DNA of 64,000 nt, from contig JACJWY010000001.1 of NCBI GenBank assembly GCA_020636955.1, positions 124,001-188,000 of the forward strand, given 5' to 3'. The notes beneath the pieces are model-generated. The model was given only the letters and a program-made list of their open reading frames with translations. It had not been told where the DNA came from and searched no databases. Below, one piece after another: positions 1 through 7,758 of this stretch. The translations under genes were made by a program, and so were the position numbers. How positions within the stretch are numbered: the stretch's first letter is position 1; each line of letters opens with the position of its first letter. The stretch comes from Thermoleophilales bacterium. GTDB lineage: Bacteria; Actinomycetota; Thermoleophilia; Solirubrobacterales; 70-9.

Positions 1-878
1 AAGAGCAGGAAAAACGGACTTGAAACGGAGCCGGGATCCTGAAGAACCAGCGAACCCTGCCCCAGGTAATTCAGGGTCAGGGCGGGAAAGACGAGCAAAA
101 ACCAGGCTCGGCGTATGGGGGCCCGGCCGAAGTGGCCCATGTCCGCGTAGAGCGCTTCCGCGCCGGTGATGGTCAGCACGATCGCCCCCAGCGAGATGAA
201 GGCGATCCGCAGATGGGCCGAAAAGAAATCGACTCCATAGGCCGGGTTCAGGGCCTTGAGAATCTCGGGATCCGCAACGATCTGGCCGATACCACCGGTG
301 GCGATGACCAGAAACCAGATCACCATGACCGGCCCGAAGGCCCGGCCGATGACATGAGTGCCGAAGCGCTGGGCGGCGAAAAGGACGACCAGAACGCCGA
401 TCGTTATCGGCAGCACATAATCGGCCAGCGAAGGAGCCGCGACCTCGACGCCCTCGACCGCCGACATGACCGAGATCGCCGGCGTAATCATGCCGTCGCC
501 GTAGAAGAGCGCCACCCCGAACAGTCCGGCCGCGATCAAAGCCGACTTGAAATAGCGGTTGCGAAGACTGGCGCCCTGCACCAGCGCGATCAGGGCCATG
601 ATTCCGCCCTCCCCGTCATTGTCGGCCCGCATGATGAAGGTGACGAACTTGATCGACACGATCATCGTGATCGACCAGAACACCAGCGAGATCACGCCGA
701 AAACGTCGGTCTCGCTCGGGGTCACCGCGTGATGGTCGGCCTGAAACACCGTCTGGAACGCGTAGAGCGGGCTGGTCCCGATGTCACCGAAGACCACGCC
801 GAGCGCGCCGAGAGTGAGCGCGGCTGCGCCGGCTGTGGCTTTCGGAGAAAGCCTCGACGGGGCGAGGGGAGAGGACAT
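1..878 (-). CDS. kup: Kup-type potassium uptake permease, C-terminus beyond window
   Basis: This reads as the N-terminal ~293 residues of a Kup/HAK/KT potassium-proton symporter; the C-terminal part continues past position 1. The family signature GDIGTSPLYA is at residues 31-40. Further family motifs are GDGMITPAISV and GAEALYADMGHFG in later membrane segments. The ATG at 878 gives a short basic N-terminus followed directly by the first hydrophobic helix. Kup proteins import K+ across the inner membrane as 12-helix single polypeptides plus a cytosolic tail; only about seven helices are visible here. The gene stands alone, divergent from tRNA-Phe. Confidence 0.9.
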   Translation of the reverse strand, partial: MSSPLAPSRLSPKATAGAAALTLGALGVVFGDIGTSPLYAFQTVFQADHHAVTPSETDVFGVISLVFWSITMIVSIKFVTFIMRADNDGEGGIMALIALVQGASLRNRYFKSALIAAGLFGVALFYGDGMITPAISVMSAVEGVEVAAPSLADYVLPITIGVLVVLFAAQRFGTHVIGRAFGPVMVIWFLVIATGGIGQIVADPEILKALNPAYGVDFFSAHLRIAFISLGAIVLTITGAEALYADMGHFGRAPIRRAWFLLVFPALTLNYLGQGSLVLQDPGSVSSPFFLL

Positions 879-978
879 CGGACCCGCAGCCTACGACCTC
901 GGCGGCCAGCCGGCCCCGAAGCATCCCGGGTGTTTCAAGGCAAACACGCTTTCAAAGCGCCGCCGAAGTGGTTCCCGG

Positions 979-984
979 TAGCCT
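979..984 (+). promoter_or_regulatory. possible -10 element of tRNA-Phe promoter
   Basis: A TAGCCT hexamer ends 11 bases before the mature tRNA 5' end. The same TANNNT pattern precedes many genes in this window. No convincing -35 is visible. Confidence 0.3.
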
Positions 985-995
985 GTCGGAGCCTT

Positions 996-1068
996 GGCGA
1001 GGTAGCTCAGTTGGTAGAGCACACGACTGAAAATCGTGGTGTCGCCGGTTCGATCCCGGCCCTCGCCA
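996..1068 (+). tRNA. tRNA-Phe (anticodon GAA)
   Basis: A complete 73-base cloverleaf can be folded by eye. The acceptor arms GGCGAGG and CCTCGCC pair fully. The D arm is GCTC/GAGC around AGTTGGTA. The anticodon stem is CACGA/TCGTG with loop CTGAAAA, giving anticodon GAA at 1029-1031. The T arm is GCCGG/CCGGC with loop TTCGATC, and the discriminator base is A. CCA is not encoded. Confidence 0.97.
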
Positions 1069-1077
1069 CTCCTCCGT

Positions 1078-1101
1078 GCGGGCGGGCGACGCCCGCCCCG
1101 C
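1078..1101. terminator. GC-rich hairpin between tRNA-Phe and the convergent hydrolase gene
   Basis: GCGGGCGGGC pairs with GCCCGCCCCGC around a GAC loop, with one bulged base. There is no U tract, so it is only a terminator candidate. Its position between two convergent transcription units suits a bidirectional stop. Confidence 0.45.
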
Positions 1102-1137
1102 GCGGGCCAGGTACGCGTCCGGCATCACGCGAAACGA

Positions 1138-1959
1138 CTACCGACCATCCGTGCTCGCCGCGGCCTCCGGAGTGTTCTGGTCTATGAAGTCGAAGACGTC
1201 CTTGTAGACCTCTTCGCGGTTGATTTCGTGGAAGAGCTCGTGGCGGGCTTCCGGGTATGACTTCGCCTGCGTGCCGGGGCCGCTGAGGATCTCCATCGTC
1301 TCGGCGGTCAGGTCGTAGGGGACGAGCATGTCTCCCTCGCCGTGGATCCACAGCACGGGGAGATCGCCGAAACCCCCGCCGCTCCGGGCCCGGTCCAGAC
1401 CAGCGACCAGACCTTCGAGGGTCTCCCGCCGGAAAGGTCCGTGGTAGATCATCGGATCATCGAGGTAGGCCTGCTGCTCGTTCTCGTCGCGACTGATCAC
1501 CATCGGATCGATCGGTATGTCCGGAATCTCATCGAGGTCCAGCAGTGCGACCAGGGCGGGATTTCCGCCGAGCAGCGGACTGGAAAGGACGACCGCGTCG
1601 ACCGGTCGTTCCCCTTCCTGGACGAAGAGGGTGGCCAGCAGCCCGCCCATCGAATGGCCGACAAGAACGATCGGCAGACCTGGATGCTCTTCCCGGGCCA
1701 GGTCGTAGACCTTGGCGAAATCATCGATCAGCGGCTGAGCCTCGTCGACCAGGGCCGGCTCGCCCCCGGAGCGACCGTGGCCACGATGGTCCGGTGCGTA
1801 GACCACGGCTCCGTCGGCTTCGAACTTCTCGGCGAGCCCGGCATGCCTGAGTGCATGCTCGGCGTAGCCATGGGCCAGCAGTACCACGTACTCCGGTTCG
1901 CCGACCGGCGCCCACTGGTGGACAACGATGTCGCCCTTGCTTCCCTCGATGGTTCTCAT
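1138..1959 (-). CDS. alpha/beta hydrolase, monoacylglycerol lipase-like
   Basis: This 273-residue protein has the alpha/beta hydrolase fold of the Hydrolase_4/monoacylglycerol lipase group. The nucleophile elbow GHSMGG puts the catalytic Ser at 103. An oxyanion HGY lies near residue 30, and PDHRGHGRS near 57-65 is typical of the group. The acid is probably the Asp in HGEGDMLVP, and the His is in the C-terminal EARHELFHE. It would cleave ester bonds of lipid substrates in the cytosol; the true substrate is unknown. The ATG at 1959 follows a strong AAGGAGAG ribosome site. The next upstream gene, on the same strand, ends 43 bases away. Confidence 0.85.
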   Translation of the reverse strand: MRTIEGSKGDIVVHQWAPVGEPEYVVLLAHGYAEHALRHAGLAEKFEADGAVVYAPDHRGHGRSGGEPALVDEAQPLIDDFAKVYDLAREEHPGLPIVLVGHSMGGLLATLFVQEGERPVDAVVLSSPLLGGNPALVALLDLDEIPDIPIDPMVISRDENEQQAYLDDPMIYHGPFRRETLEGLVAGLDRARSGGGFGDLPVLWIHGEGDMLVPYDLTAETMEILSGPGTQAKSYPEARHELFHEINREEVYKDVFDFIDQNTPEAAASTDGR

Positions 1960-2002
1960 CCGCTCTCCTTTTTGGCTGGTGCCCGTAATTTCGTCGGCCG
2001 GG

Positions 2003-4273
2003 TCAGGTCGAAGCCATCGCCTCCAGCAGGCTGACCGCTCCCGACTTGAACAGTGGTTCGTTCAGGTTCCCGCATTTGGGGCTCTGGACGCAAGAGGGGC
2101 AGCCGGAATCGCAGGGACACTCGGCGATCAGCCGGAGCGCATCCCCGACCAGGCGCGGGAAAAGGTCGAAGGCCCTTCTGGTCAGGCCGATGCCCCCGGG
2201 GTGGCCGTCGTAGATGAAGATGGTCGGTTTGCCGGTCTGCAAGTGGAGATTCGTCGACAGTCCGCCGATGTCCCAGCGGTCACACATGGCGATCAGTGGC
2301 AAGACCGCGATCTGGCCGTGCTCGGTCGCATGCAGCGCGCCGAGCATCTCGTTCAGGGCCATCCCGGTAATGAATTCCTCTGGCACCTCGTACCAGAGTC
2401 CCCGGGTGGCGAATTCCTGCTCCGGCAGGTCGAGGTCGACCAGGTCAAAGGCTTCACCGTCGGCGCTGAGGATTCGCTGGTAGGCCATGACTTGGTCGGT
2501 GACGGAGAGGTGCCCGAAGCGCAGTTTCACCCCGTTGATTTCTCTCGTCTCCAGGGTCCGGTCGATGAAGATCTCGGTCTCGACCCGGGGCCGGGTGTAC
2601 CACTCGTCATCGAAGCGGTGGACGATCGCCTGACCTTCGACCGGGTCCAGCATTTCCACCTCCCACGAAGTTCCGAGATGCATGTAGACCGCACCGGGGT
2701 GGATCGTGGTGAACGCCCGGCCGGTCTCCACGGTCCCGATCACCTCGCCCGAATCGCGGTCGATCACCGCTATGTCTCCGGCCGAAGAGGAACGCAGTGA
2801 AACGTCGGAGGCGGCGAAACCGCTCCGGCGCGGCACCAGACCCTTGCCGGCCTTGCGAAGCTCCCCGCGAAGGACGAGCGCCTGGCCGGCGTCCTCCAGT
2901 CCCTCGCCGAAGAACTCTTCGTCTTCCGGGGTGAGCGGCAGCTCGAAGGCGGCAGCGACCAGGTGCTGGTCGCGGATCTCGGGTGAGAGATGGTCGAGGA
3001 TCGCCGCCTCGACCGGGCGCTCGAGGAACTCGTCTGGATGCCGGCAGAAATACTGGTCGAGGCCGTCGGGGCCGGCGATGTAAACCGCAAGCCCACGCTC
3101 CCTGCGGCCGGCCCTGCCCCACATCTGGTTCAGACCGGCGACGGTGCCGGGGAAGGTGACGCAGATCGCCGCGTCCAGACCGCCAATGTCAATGCCGAGC
3201 TCCAGCGCATCGGTGGAAGCGACCCCGAGCAGCTCGCCGGAGACCAGTTTCTGCTCGATCTCACGGCGCTGGGCCGGGGTGTAGCCGGCCCGGTAGGGGG
3301 CGATCCGGTCCGCGAGGTCAGGCCTTCCGCGATCGGTCAGCCGGTCGGCCGCGAACTTGCGGATCAGCTCGATTCCCTTGCGGGACTTGAGAAAGCAGAT
3401 CGTCCTCACCTCATGAGAGACCAGGTCAGCCAGCAGGTCCGCCGCCTCGGCCAGGGCCGAGCGCCTCGCCCCGATCGCCGGATTGACCAGGGGCGGATTC
3501 CAGATCCGGATCTCCCTGCCAGACCGCGGCGCACCATCCTCGTCGATCAGCTTCGCCGGGGCACCGGTCAGCCGCTCGGCCAGCTCGGCCGGGTTGGCGA
3601 TCGTCGCCGAAGCCATCACAAAGCGGGGCTCCCTGCCGTAGGCCCGGGCCAGTCGACGCAACCGTCGCAGCACATTCGCGACATGGGAGCCAAAGACTCC
3701 GCGGTAGGTGTGGGCCTCATCGACCACCACCCAGTCAAGGTTGGCAAGAAAGTCTCCCCAGCTCCGGTGGTGGGGCATGATCCCGACGTGGAGCATGTCA
3801 GGGTTGGTCAGGACGAGGTTGCTCTGGCGCCGGATTGCCGGTCGCTCGTCACGAGGAGTGTCGCCGTCATAAATCGCCGGTCGCAGGTTTGGTGCAGCCA
3901 GCTTCGCGAGCGCGCGAGCCTGGTCCTGGGCCAGCGCCTTGGTCGGATACAGGTAAAGGGCACGGGCCTTGGGGTCGGCCGCGATCCGGTTCAGGACCGG
4001 CAGGTTGAAGGCCAGCGACTTGCCGGAAGCGGTGGCTGTTGTGAGGATGACATTGCCCGCCTTCGCTGCCTCGAAAGCCTCGGCCTGATGCGAATAGAGC
4101 TGGGAGATTCCGCTCCGTTCAAGGGCCGCCGCCAGGCCCGGGTCGAGGTCTTCGGGAAAAGGCGCGAGTCGCGCATCAGCGGAAGGTTCCGAGGCGCTCT
4201 CGACGATCCGGCCGTCCCGGCCTGCCGGGTCGATTGCGATCGACCAGCGGCCGGCCAGCAGTGATTCAGGCAT
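2003..4273 (-). CDS. DEAD/DEAH helicase with C-terminal Cys cluster, MrfA/YprA family
   Basis: The 756-residue product is a superfamily-2 helicase. TATASGKS (79-86) is Walker A, DEAH is at 185-188 and SAT at 222-224. The C-terminal DUF1998-type region ends in a five-cysteine cluster at residues 719, 721, 725, 728 and 734, as in Bacillus MrfA (YprA), a 3'-5' DNA helicase used in mitomycin damage repair. The start ATG at 4273 overlaps the folP stop by 8 bases, so the two are probably co-translated. The open frame runs further upstream inside folP, but that extension is antisense-like noise. No gene for the MrfB nuclease partner is in the window. Confidence 0.88.
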   Translation of the reverse strand: MPESLLAGRWSIAIDPAGRDGRIVESASEPSADARLAPFPEDLDPGLAAALERSGISQLYSHQAEAFEAAKAGNVILTTATASGKSLAFNLPVLNRIAADPKARALYLYPTKALAQDQARALAKLAAPNLRPAIYDGDTPRDERPAIRRQSNLVLTNPDMLHVGIMPHHRSWGDFLANLDWVVVDEAHTYRGVFGSHVANVLRRLRRLARAYGREPRFVMASATIANPAELAERLTGAPAKLIDEDGAPRSGREIRIWNPPLVNPAIGARRSALAEAADLLADLVSHEVRTICFLKSRKGIELIRKFAADRLTDRGRPDLADRIAPYRAGYTPAQRREIEQKLVSGELLGVASTDALELGIDIGGLDAAICVTFPGTVAGLNQMWGRAGRRERGLAVYIAGPDGLDQYFCRHPDEFLERPVEAAILDHLSPEIRDQHLVAAAFELPLTPEDEEFFGEGLEDAGQALVLRGELRKAGKGLVPRRSGFAASDVSLRSSSAGDIAVIDRDSGEVIGTVETGRAFTTIHPGAVYMHLGTSWEVEMLDPVEGQAIVHRFDDEWYTRPRVETEIFIDRTLETREINGVKLRFGHLSVTDQVMAYQRILSADGEAFDLVDLDLPEQEFATRGLWYEVPEEFITGMALNEMLGALHATEHGQIAVLPLIAMCDRWDIGGLSTNLHLQTGKPTIFIYDGHPGGIGLTRRAFDLFPRLVGDALRLIAECPCDSGCPSCVQSPKCGNLNEPLFKSGAVSLLEAMAST

Positions 4274-5192
4274 CGGCGCTCTGCCCGCTGGTGTCCCGGG
4301 GCCGCTCGCGCCGGATCTCGTCGGAAATGCGCAGACCGGGGTCGACCTCGCGATCGCCGCGCAGCGACTCCCAGACCGCAAGAAAGTCGCGGGTACCGGC
4401 CACGTCATGGACCCGCAGCAGGCGAGCGCCACAATCCAGTCCGAAGGCCAGGGCCCCGAAGGTTCCGGGCCCGCGCTCCGAAGGCGATTTATGGTTGATC
4501 GCCCCGATGAAGTCCTTGCGCGAGACCGCAAGCATTACCGGACAGCCGAGGCCGATCAGTTGCGGTAGACCCTTGAGCGAATCGACGGTCTGCCGCGGGG
4601 TCTTGCCGAAGTCGGGTCCGGGGTCGAGAACGATCTGGTCGCGGCCGACGCCAAGGTGGTTGAGTTCCTCCATGCGGTCCTCGGAGAAGAGGATCTGGTG
4701 GGTGGTGATCCCGTCGGGGTAGCCCGATTCATCCCAGCGCTGGGATTTCGGCTCGACCGTCGTGTGCATCAGCACCACCCCGGCCCGTGCCTCGGCCGCG
4801 ACGGACATCAGCTCGTCGTTGCCACCGCCGCTGATGTCGTTGATGATTGCCGCCCCGGCCTCGAGGGCGGCTGCGGCCACGGAGGGCTTGTAGGTGTCAA
4901 CCGAGATCACTGCCCCGGCCTCCGCGGCGGCCTTGACCACGGGCAGGATCCGCCCGATTTCTTCCTCGGCGCTGACGGCGGGGCGGTTGGTCACATTCGA
5001 TTCGCCCCCGATCTCGATGATCCCGGCGCCGTCTTCCAGATGCTGCTCGACCAGGCGGATCGATCCGGCTGTGCTGCTGTCACCGCGATCGGAAAAGGAA
5101 TCCGGAGTCGCGTTCACCACACCCACGATCAACGGTCGCCGGACGTTGACCTCGCCGGTGGCGGTGCGTAGGGTTGCCGGGACAAAGGTCAC
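4266..5192 (-). CDS. folP: dihydropteroate synthase family protein
   Basis: This 308-residue TIM-barrel protein matches the pterin-binding/DHPS family: NATPDSFSD (27-35), IIEIGGESN (58-66), SRKDFIG and RVHDV near the C-terminus. DHPS joins 6-hydroxymethyl-dihydropterin diphosphate to p-aminobenzoate in folate synthesis. The loop after GGES reads NVTNRP instead of the usual TRPG, so full activity is not certain. It lies head to head with a gpgS-like gene, as mycobacterial folP2 neighbours gpgS. GTG 5192 was chosen because a TAGCAT -10 ends 7 bases upstream; GTG 5198 is the alternative. Confidence 0.85.
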   Translation of the reverse strand: MTFVPATLRTATGEVNVRRPLIVGVVNATPDSFSDRGDSSTAGSIRLVEQHLEDGAGIIEIGGESNVTNRPAVSAEEEIGRILPVVKAAAEAGAVISVDTYKPSVAAAALEAGAAIINDISGGGNDELMSVAAEARAGVVLMHTTVEPKSQRWDESGYPDGITTHQILFSEDRMEELNHLGVGRDQIVLDPGPDFGKTPRQTVDSLKGLPQLIGLGCPVMLAVSRKDFIGAINHKSPSERGPGTFGALAFGLDCGARLLRVHDVAGTRDFLAVWESLRGDREVDPGLRISDEIRRERPRDTSGQSADA

Positions 5193-5199
5193 GATCACG

Positions 5200-5205
5200 A
5201 TGCTA
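5200..5205 (-). promoter_or_regulatory. -10 element of folP, overlapping the gpgS start codon
   Basis: On the minus strand TAGCAT occupies 5205-5200 and is followed by 7 bases and the GTG at 5192, the geometry of a leaderless actinobacterial promoter. The same bases contain the plus-strand ATG of gpgS. Confidence 0.5.
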
Positions 5206-6066
5206 GACACCTTCGACCACCGGGACTTCGCCGCCACCGAGATCAGCCGCAAGCTGCGGGAAACGGTCAGCGTGGTTATCCCGACCCGCAACACGGCCGG
5301 AACGATCGCCGCCACCGTGGCCGAGCTGAAGGTGCTTGCGGACGATGGTCTGGTCGGCCAGATCCTCGTCGTCGACGCCGATTCCCCCGACGGCACCGCG
5401 GCCGTCGCCCGGGAGGCCGGGGCAGAAGTGGTTTCCGAAAACGCGCTGGTCGAAGGCTTCGGGCCCTGCCGGGGAAAGGGCGACGCCATGTGGCGGGCCC
5501 TGGCCAGGGTCACCGGTGATGTCGTCGTCTACATCGACGGTGACATCGCCGACTTCGGCCGTCATTACGTGACCGGCGTGCTGGGCCCGCTGACCGATCC
5601 GGGCAGACATTTCGTGAAGGGCCGCTACCGGCGCCCCTTCCGTTATGGCGAGAATGAGGAACCCGCCGGTGGCGGCCGGGTCACCGAACTCCTTGCCCGG
5701 CCCTTGCTGGCCCGACTCGCCCCGGAACTGCTCGGCTTCGACCAGCCCCTGGCCGGCGAGGTGGCCGCGAGGCGCGACCTCCTGGAGCAAATCCCCTTCG
5801 CCTGCGGCTACGGGGTCGAGATCGCGATGCTGATCGAGGTCTGGAACCTGGTCGGCATCGAGGGCATGGCCCAGGTGGAATTGGGGACCAAGCGGAATGC
5901 CCACCAGTCGCTGGCCGCGCTGTCCGGGATGTCTTCGGAGGTCATCGCCGCGATGGCCGCCACGCTCGATCGCCTCGGCCGCGAAGACACGGGTCGCCTC
6001 GAGATGGTCGAAGGATCGGGGCCCGAAATTGTGTCGCGACCGGCCTTCGCCTCGATCTCCGCCTGA
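5200..6066 (+). CDS. gpgS: glucosyl-3-phosphoglycerate synthase
   Basis: The 288-residue protein is a GT81/GT2-like retaining glycosyltransferase. It shows VSVVIPTRN, VVDADSPDGTA, GKGDAMWRAL, VVYIDGDIADF (metal-binding acidic motif) and VKGRYRRPF, in the order found in mycobacterial GpgS. It would transfer glucose from NDP-glucose to 3-phosphoglycerate, the first step to glucosylglycerate, a compatible solute and precursor of methylglucose lipopolysaccharides. The ATG at 5200 has a modest AAAGG upstream. Only 7 bases separate its start from that of the divergent folP. A HAD phosphatase gene that could complete the pathway follows 37 bases downstream. Confidence 0.88.
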   Translation: MLDTFDHRDFAATEISRKLRETVSVVIPTRNTAGTIAATVAELKVLADDGLVGQILVVDADSPDGTAAVAREAGAEVVSENALVEGFGPCRGKGDAMWRALARVTGDVVVYIDGDIADFGRHYVTGVLGPLTDPGRHFVKGRYRRPFRYGENEEPAGGGRVTELLARPLLARLAPELLGFDQPLAGEVAARRDLLEQIPFACGYGVEIAMLIEVWNLVGIEGMAQVELGTKRNAHQSLAALSGMSSEVIAAMAATLDRLGREDTGRLEMVEGSGPEIVSRPAFASISA

Positions 6067-6089
6067 GCGCAGCAGGCCCGTCCAGCAGA

Positions 6090-6095
6090 TAGCGT
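6090..6095 (+). promoter_or_regulatory. -10 element, short-leader promoter of the HAD phosphatase
   Basis: TAGCGT is followed by 8 bases and the ATG at 6104. It may give the phosphatase its own transcript in addition to read-through from gpgS. Confidence 0.35.
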
Positions 6096-6103
6096 GAGGC
6101 CCG

Positions 6104-6913
6104 ATGAGCCTGCGCTGCGTCTACACCGATCTCGACGGCACCCTGCTGGGGGCCGGGGCCTCGCTGTTCACGGACGAGGAGGGCAGGTTCTCGATGTTCC
6201 AGGCGCGGGCACTGGAAGCCTGCTCCCGGGCCGGGGTGGAGGTCGTGATCATGTCCGGTCGTCGCCAGGTGCAGGTCCACGAAGACGCCCGGATCATCGG
6301 CCAGAGTTCCTTCATCTTCGAGGCGGGCTCGGCCTTTTCGATCGACCAGGAGATCACCCTGATGACCGGTGACTTCGAGCATGAAGCGGGAAAGACGGTC
6401 GTTCAGCAGATGGAGGAGCGAGGGGTGCCCGACCTGCTGCTCGGTTCATTTCCCGGCCGGTTCGAATACCACGAGCCCTGGCATCTGAACCGGGAGATGT
6501 CTTCGCTCTTTCGGGGTGAGATCGACCCGGCCGAGGCGAACCGGATACTCGAGGAAAACGGACACGGTGACCTGAGGTTGCTGGACAACGGCGCGATTCA
6601 CCGGAAAATGGAAGGAATCAAGCAGGCTCACTGCTATCACCTGGTTCCGAAGGGGGTCTCCAAGGCCGGCGCGGTGGCGGCCCACTCGAGGGCCAGGGGC
6701 TACGCGGCGGAAGAGACGATCGCGGTCGGAGACTCACTCGAGGACCTTGAGGTGGCCCCGGCGGTGGGCCGGTTCTTCGTGGTCGCGAACGGCCCGGAGA
6801 AGGATCCCGGAGTGCGCGAGGCGCTTGGCCGATACCCCAACGCGACCGTAACCGAGGCCCGGAACGGGGCCGGCTTCTACGAGGCTGTGGTCACCTCGCT
6901 GATGGGCGCCTGA
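6104..6913 (+). CDS. HAD phosphatase, likely glucosyl/mannosyl-3-phosphoglycerate phosphatase
   Basis: The 269-residue product is a Cof/MPGP-type HAD hydrolase. Motif I is DLDGTLLG with nucleophile Asp9 and acid Asp11. Motif II is the Ser of IMSGRR, and motif IV is GDSLED near the C-terminus. The cap region between them is of the size seen in mannosyl-3-phosphoglycerate phosphatases. Sitting 37 bases after gpgS, it most likely removes the phosphate from glucosyl-3-phosphoglycerate to give glucosylglycerate. Mycobacteria use an unrelated histidine-phosphatase (GpgP) for this step. The substrate assignment rests on context. Confidence 0.75.
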   Translation: MSLRCVYTDLDGTLLGAGASLFTDEEGRFSMFQARALEACSRAGVEVVIMSGRRQVQVHEDARIIGQSSFIFEAGSAFSIDQEITLMTGDFEHEAGKTVVQQMEERGVPDLLLGSFPGRFEYHEPWHLNREMSSLFRGEIDPAEANRILEENGHGDLRLLDNGAIHRKMEGIKQAHCYHLVPKGVSKAGAVAAHSRARGYAAEETIAVGDSLEDLEVAPAVGRFFVVANGPEKDPGVREALGRYPNATVTEARNGAGFYEAVVTSLMGA

Positions 6914-6961
6914 GGCGTTGAAGCGCTCGTGACCAGGACCGGGTTGGATCGGGCCGGGGTT

Positions 6962-6967
6962 TAGGAT
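6962..6967 (+). promoter_or_regulatory. -10 element, leaderless promoter of the DtxR-family gene
   Basis: TAGGAT is separated from the ATG at 6974 by exactly 6 bases, so transcription should begin at or next to the start codon. No ribosome site precedes the gene. Confidence 0.5.
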
Positions 6968-6973
6968 CAATCC

Positions 6974-7678
6974 ATGGCTGATGCGACGGTTGCCGAAGAG
7001 GAGTATCTGCAGACTATTTTCTGGCTGATGGAGGCTGGATTGCCGATCACCGGCGCCAACATCGCCAAGGCGATGCAGCTTTCGCCCCCGACTGTTCACG
7101 AGATGATCAAGCGCCTCGAACGGGACGGTTACGTGACCCGAAGCGCGGACAAGATCCTGCACCTGACCGAGAACGGACGGGCCGAGGCCGAGCAGATCAC
7201 CCGCCGCCATCGGATGATCGAACGGTTCCTCACCGATGTGCTCGGCATCCCCTGGGACGAGGTTCACGAGGAAGCCGAGAGACTTGAGCACGCGATGTCA
7301 CCGGTGCTCGAAGAGAGGATGCGGGCGGCGATCGGCGAGGCCAACACCTGCCCCCATGGCCATCCGATCGACGGGGTGCGGGAACAGGGTGCACCGCTCG
7401 CCGACGTCGACCTCGGAGCCAAAGTGGTGGTGCTCCGTTTCGAGAACGAGGCCGAGAGCCTGCTCCACTACCTGATGGACATCGGCCTGCGACCCGGACT
7501 CGAAGGGACGCTGAGCGCCAAGGATGACGAGACCGTCCTGATCGAATCGGCCGATGGCAAGCATGAGGTGACCCGCACCGTCGCCGAAACGGTCACCGTA
7601 AGGGCCGACCCGGCCCCGCCGCCAAGGGCAGCCCTGCCCGATCAGCTCGTCCTCTCGGACGATCGCTACGGCCGCTAG
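6974..7678 (+). CDS. DtxR/MntR-family metal-dependent transcriptional regulator
   Basis: This 234-residue protein has the three-part IdeR/DtxR layout. Residues ~5-65 are a winged helix-turn-helix (LSPPTVHEMIKRLERDGYV). Residues ~66-140 are a dimerisation and metal-binding domain with the typical MIERFL, HEEAERLEHAMS and CPHGHPI segments. The C-terminus (~150-220) is a FeoA/SH3-like domain. Such proteins bind Fe2+ or Mn2+ and repress uptake genes when metal is plentiful. No obvious target gene or metal transporter adjoins it, so it probably acts in trans. Iron versus manganese specificity cannot be told from sequence by eye. Confidence 0.88.
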   Translation: MADATVAEEEYLQTIFWLMEAGLPITGANIAKAMQLSPPTVHEMIKRLERDGYVTRSADKILHLTENGRAEAEQITRRHRMIERFLTDVLGIPWDEVHEEAERLEHAMSPVLEERMRAAIGEANTCPHGHPIDGVREQGAPLADVDLGAKVVVLRFENEAESLLHYLMDIGLRPGLEGTLSAKDDETVLIESADGKHEVTRTVAETVTVRADPAPPPRAALPDQLVLSDDRYGR

Positions 7679-7757
7679 CCAGGGACTTCCACATCCACGA
7701 ATCGTCCGGCCCGGCTCGCCAGTTTCAGATCCGAGGTCAGGAGCAACAGGCCAAAGC
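7675..7757 (-). pseudogene. possible remnant of a PIN-domain (VapC-like) C-terminus
   Basis: Between the DtxR-family gene and the aminotransferase, the minus strand reads an open segment containing LLLLTSDLKLASRAG and FVDVEVPG, then a TAG stop inside the end of the neighbouring gene. The pattern of a T-[SA]-D followed by a terminal V-E-V strand resembles PIN-domain toxins. Only about 27 residues remain, with no start or active-site acids visible upstream, so this is at best a relic. Confidence 0.3.
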
Positions 7758-7758
7758 C

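Noticed and set aside
132..1187. Long plus-strand open frame of ~350 codons at the window start
   Set aside because: It is antisense to the kup gene and runs straight through tRNA-Phe. Its translation is rich in Arg, Asp, His and Gly, typical of the opposite strand of GC-rich genes.
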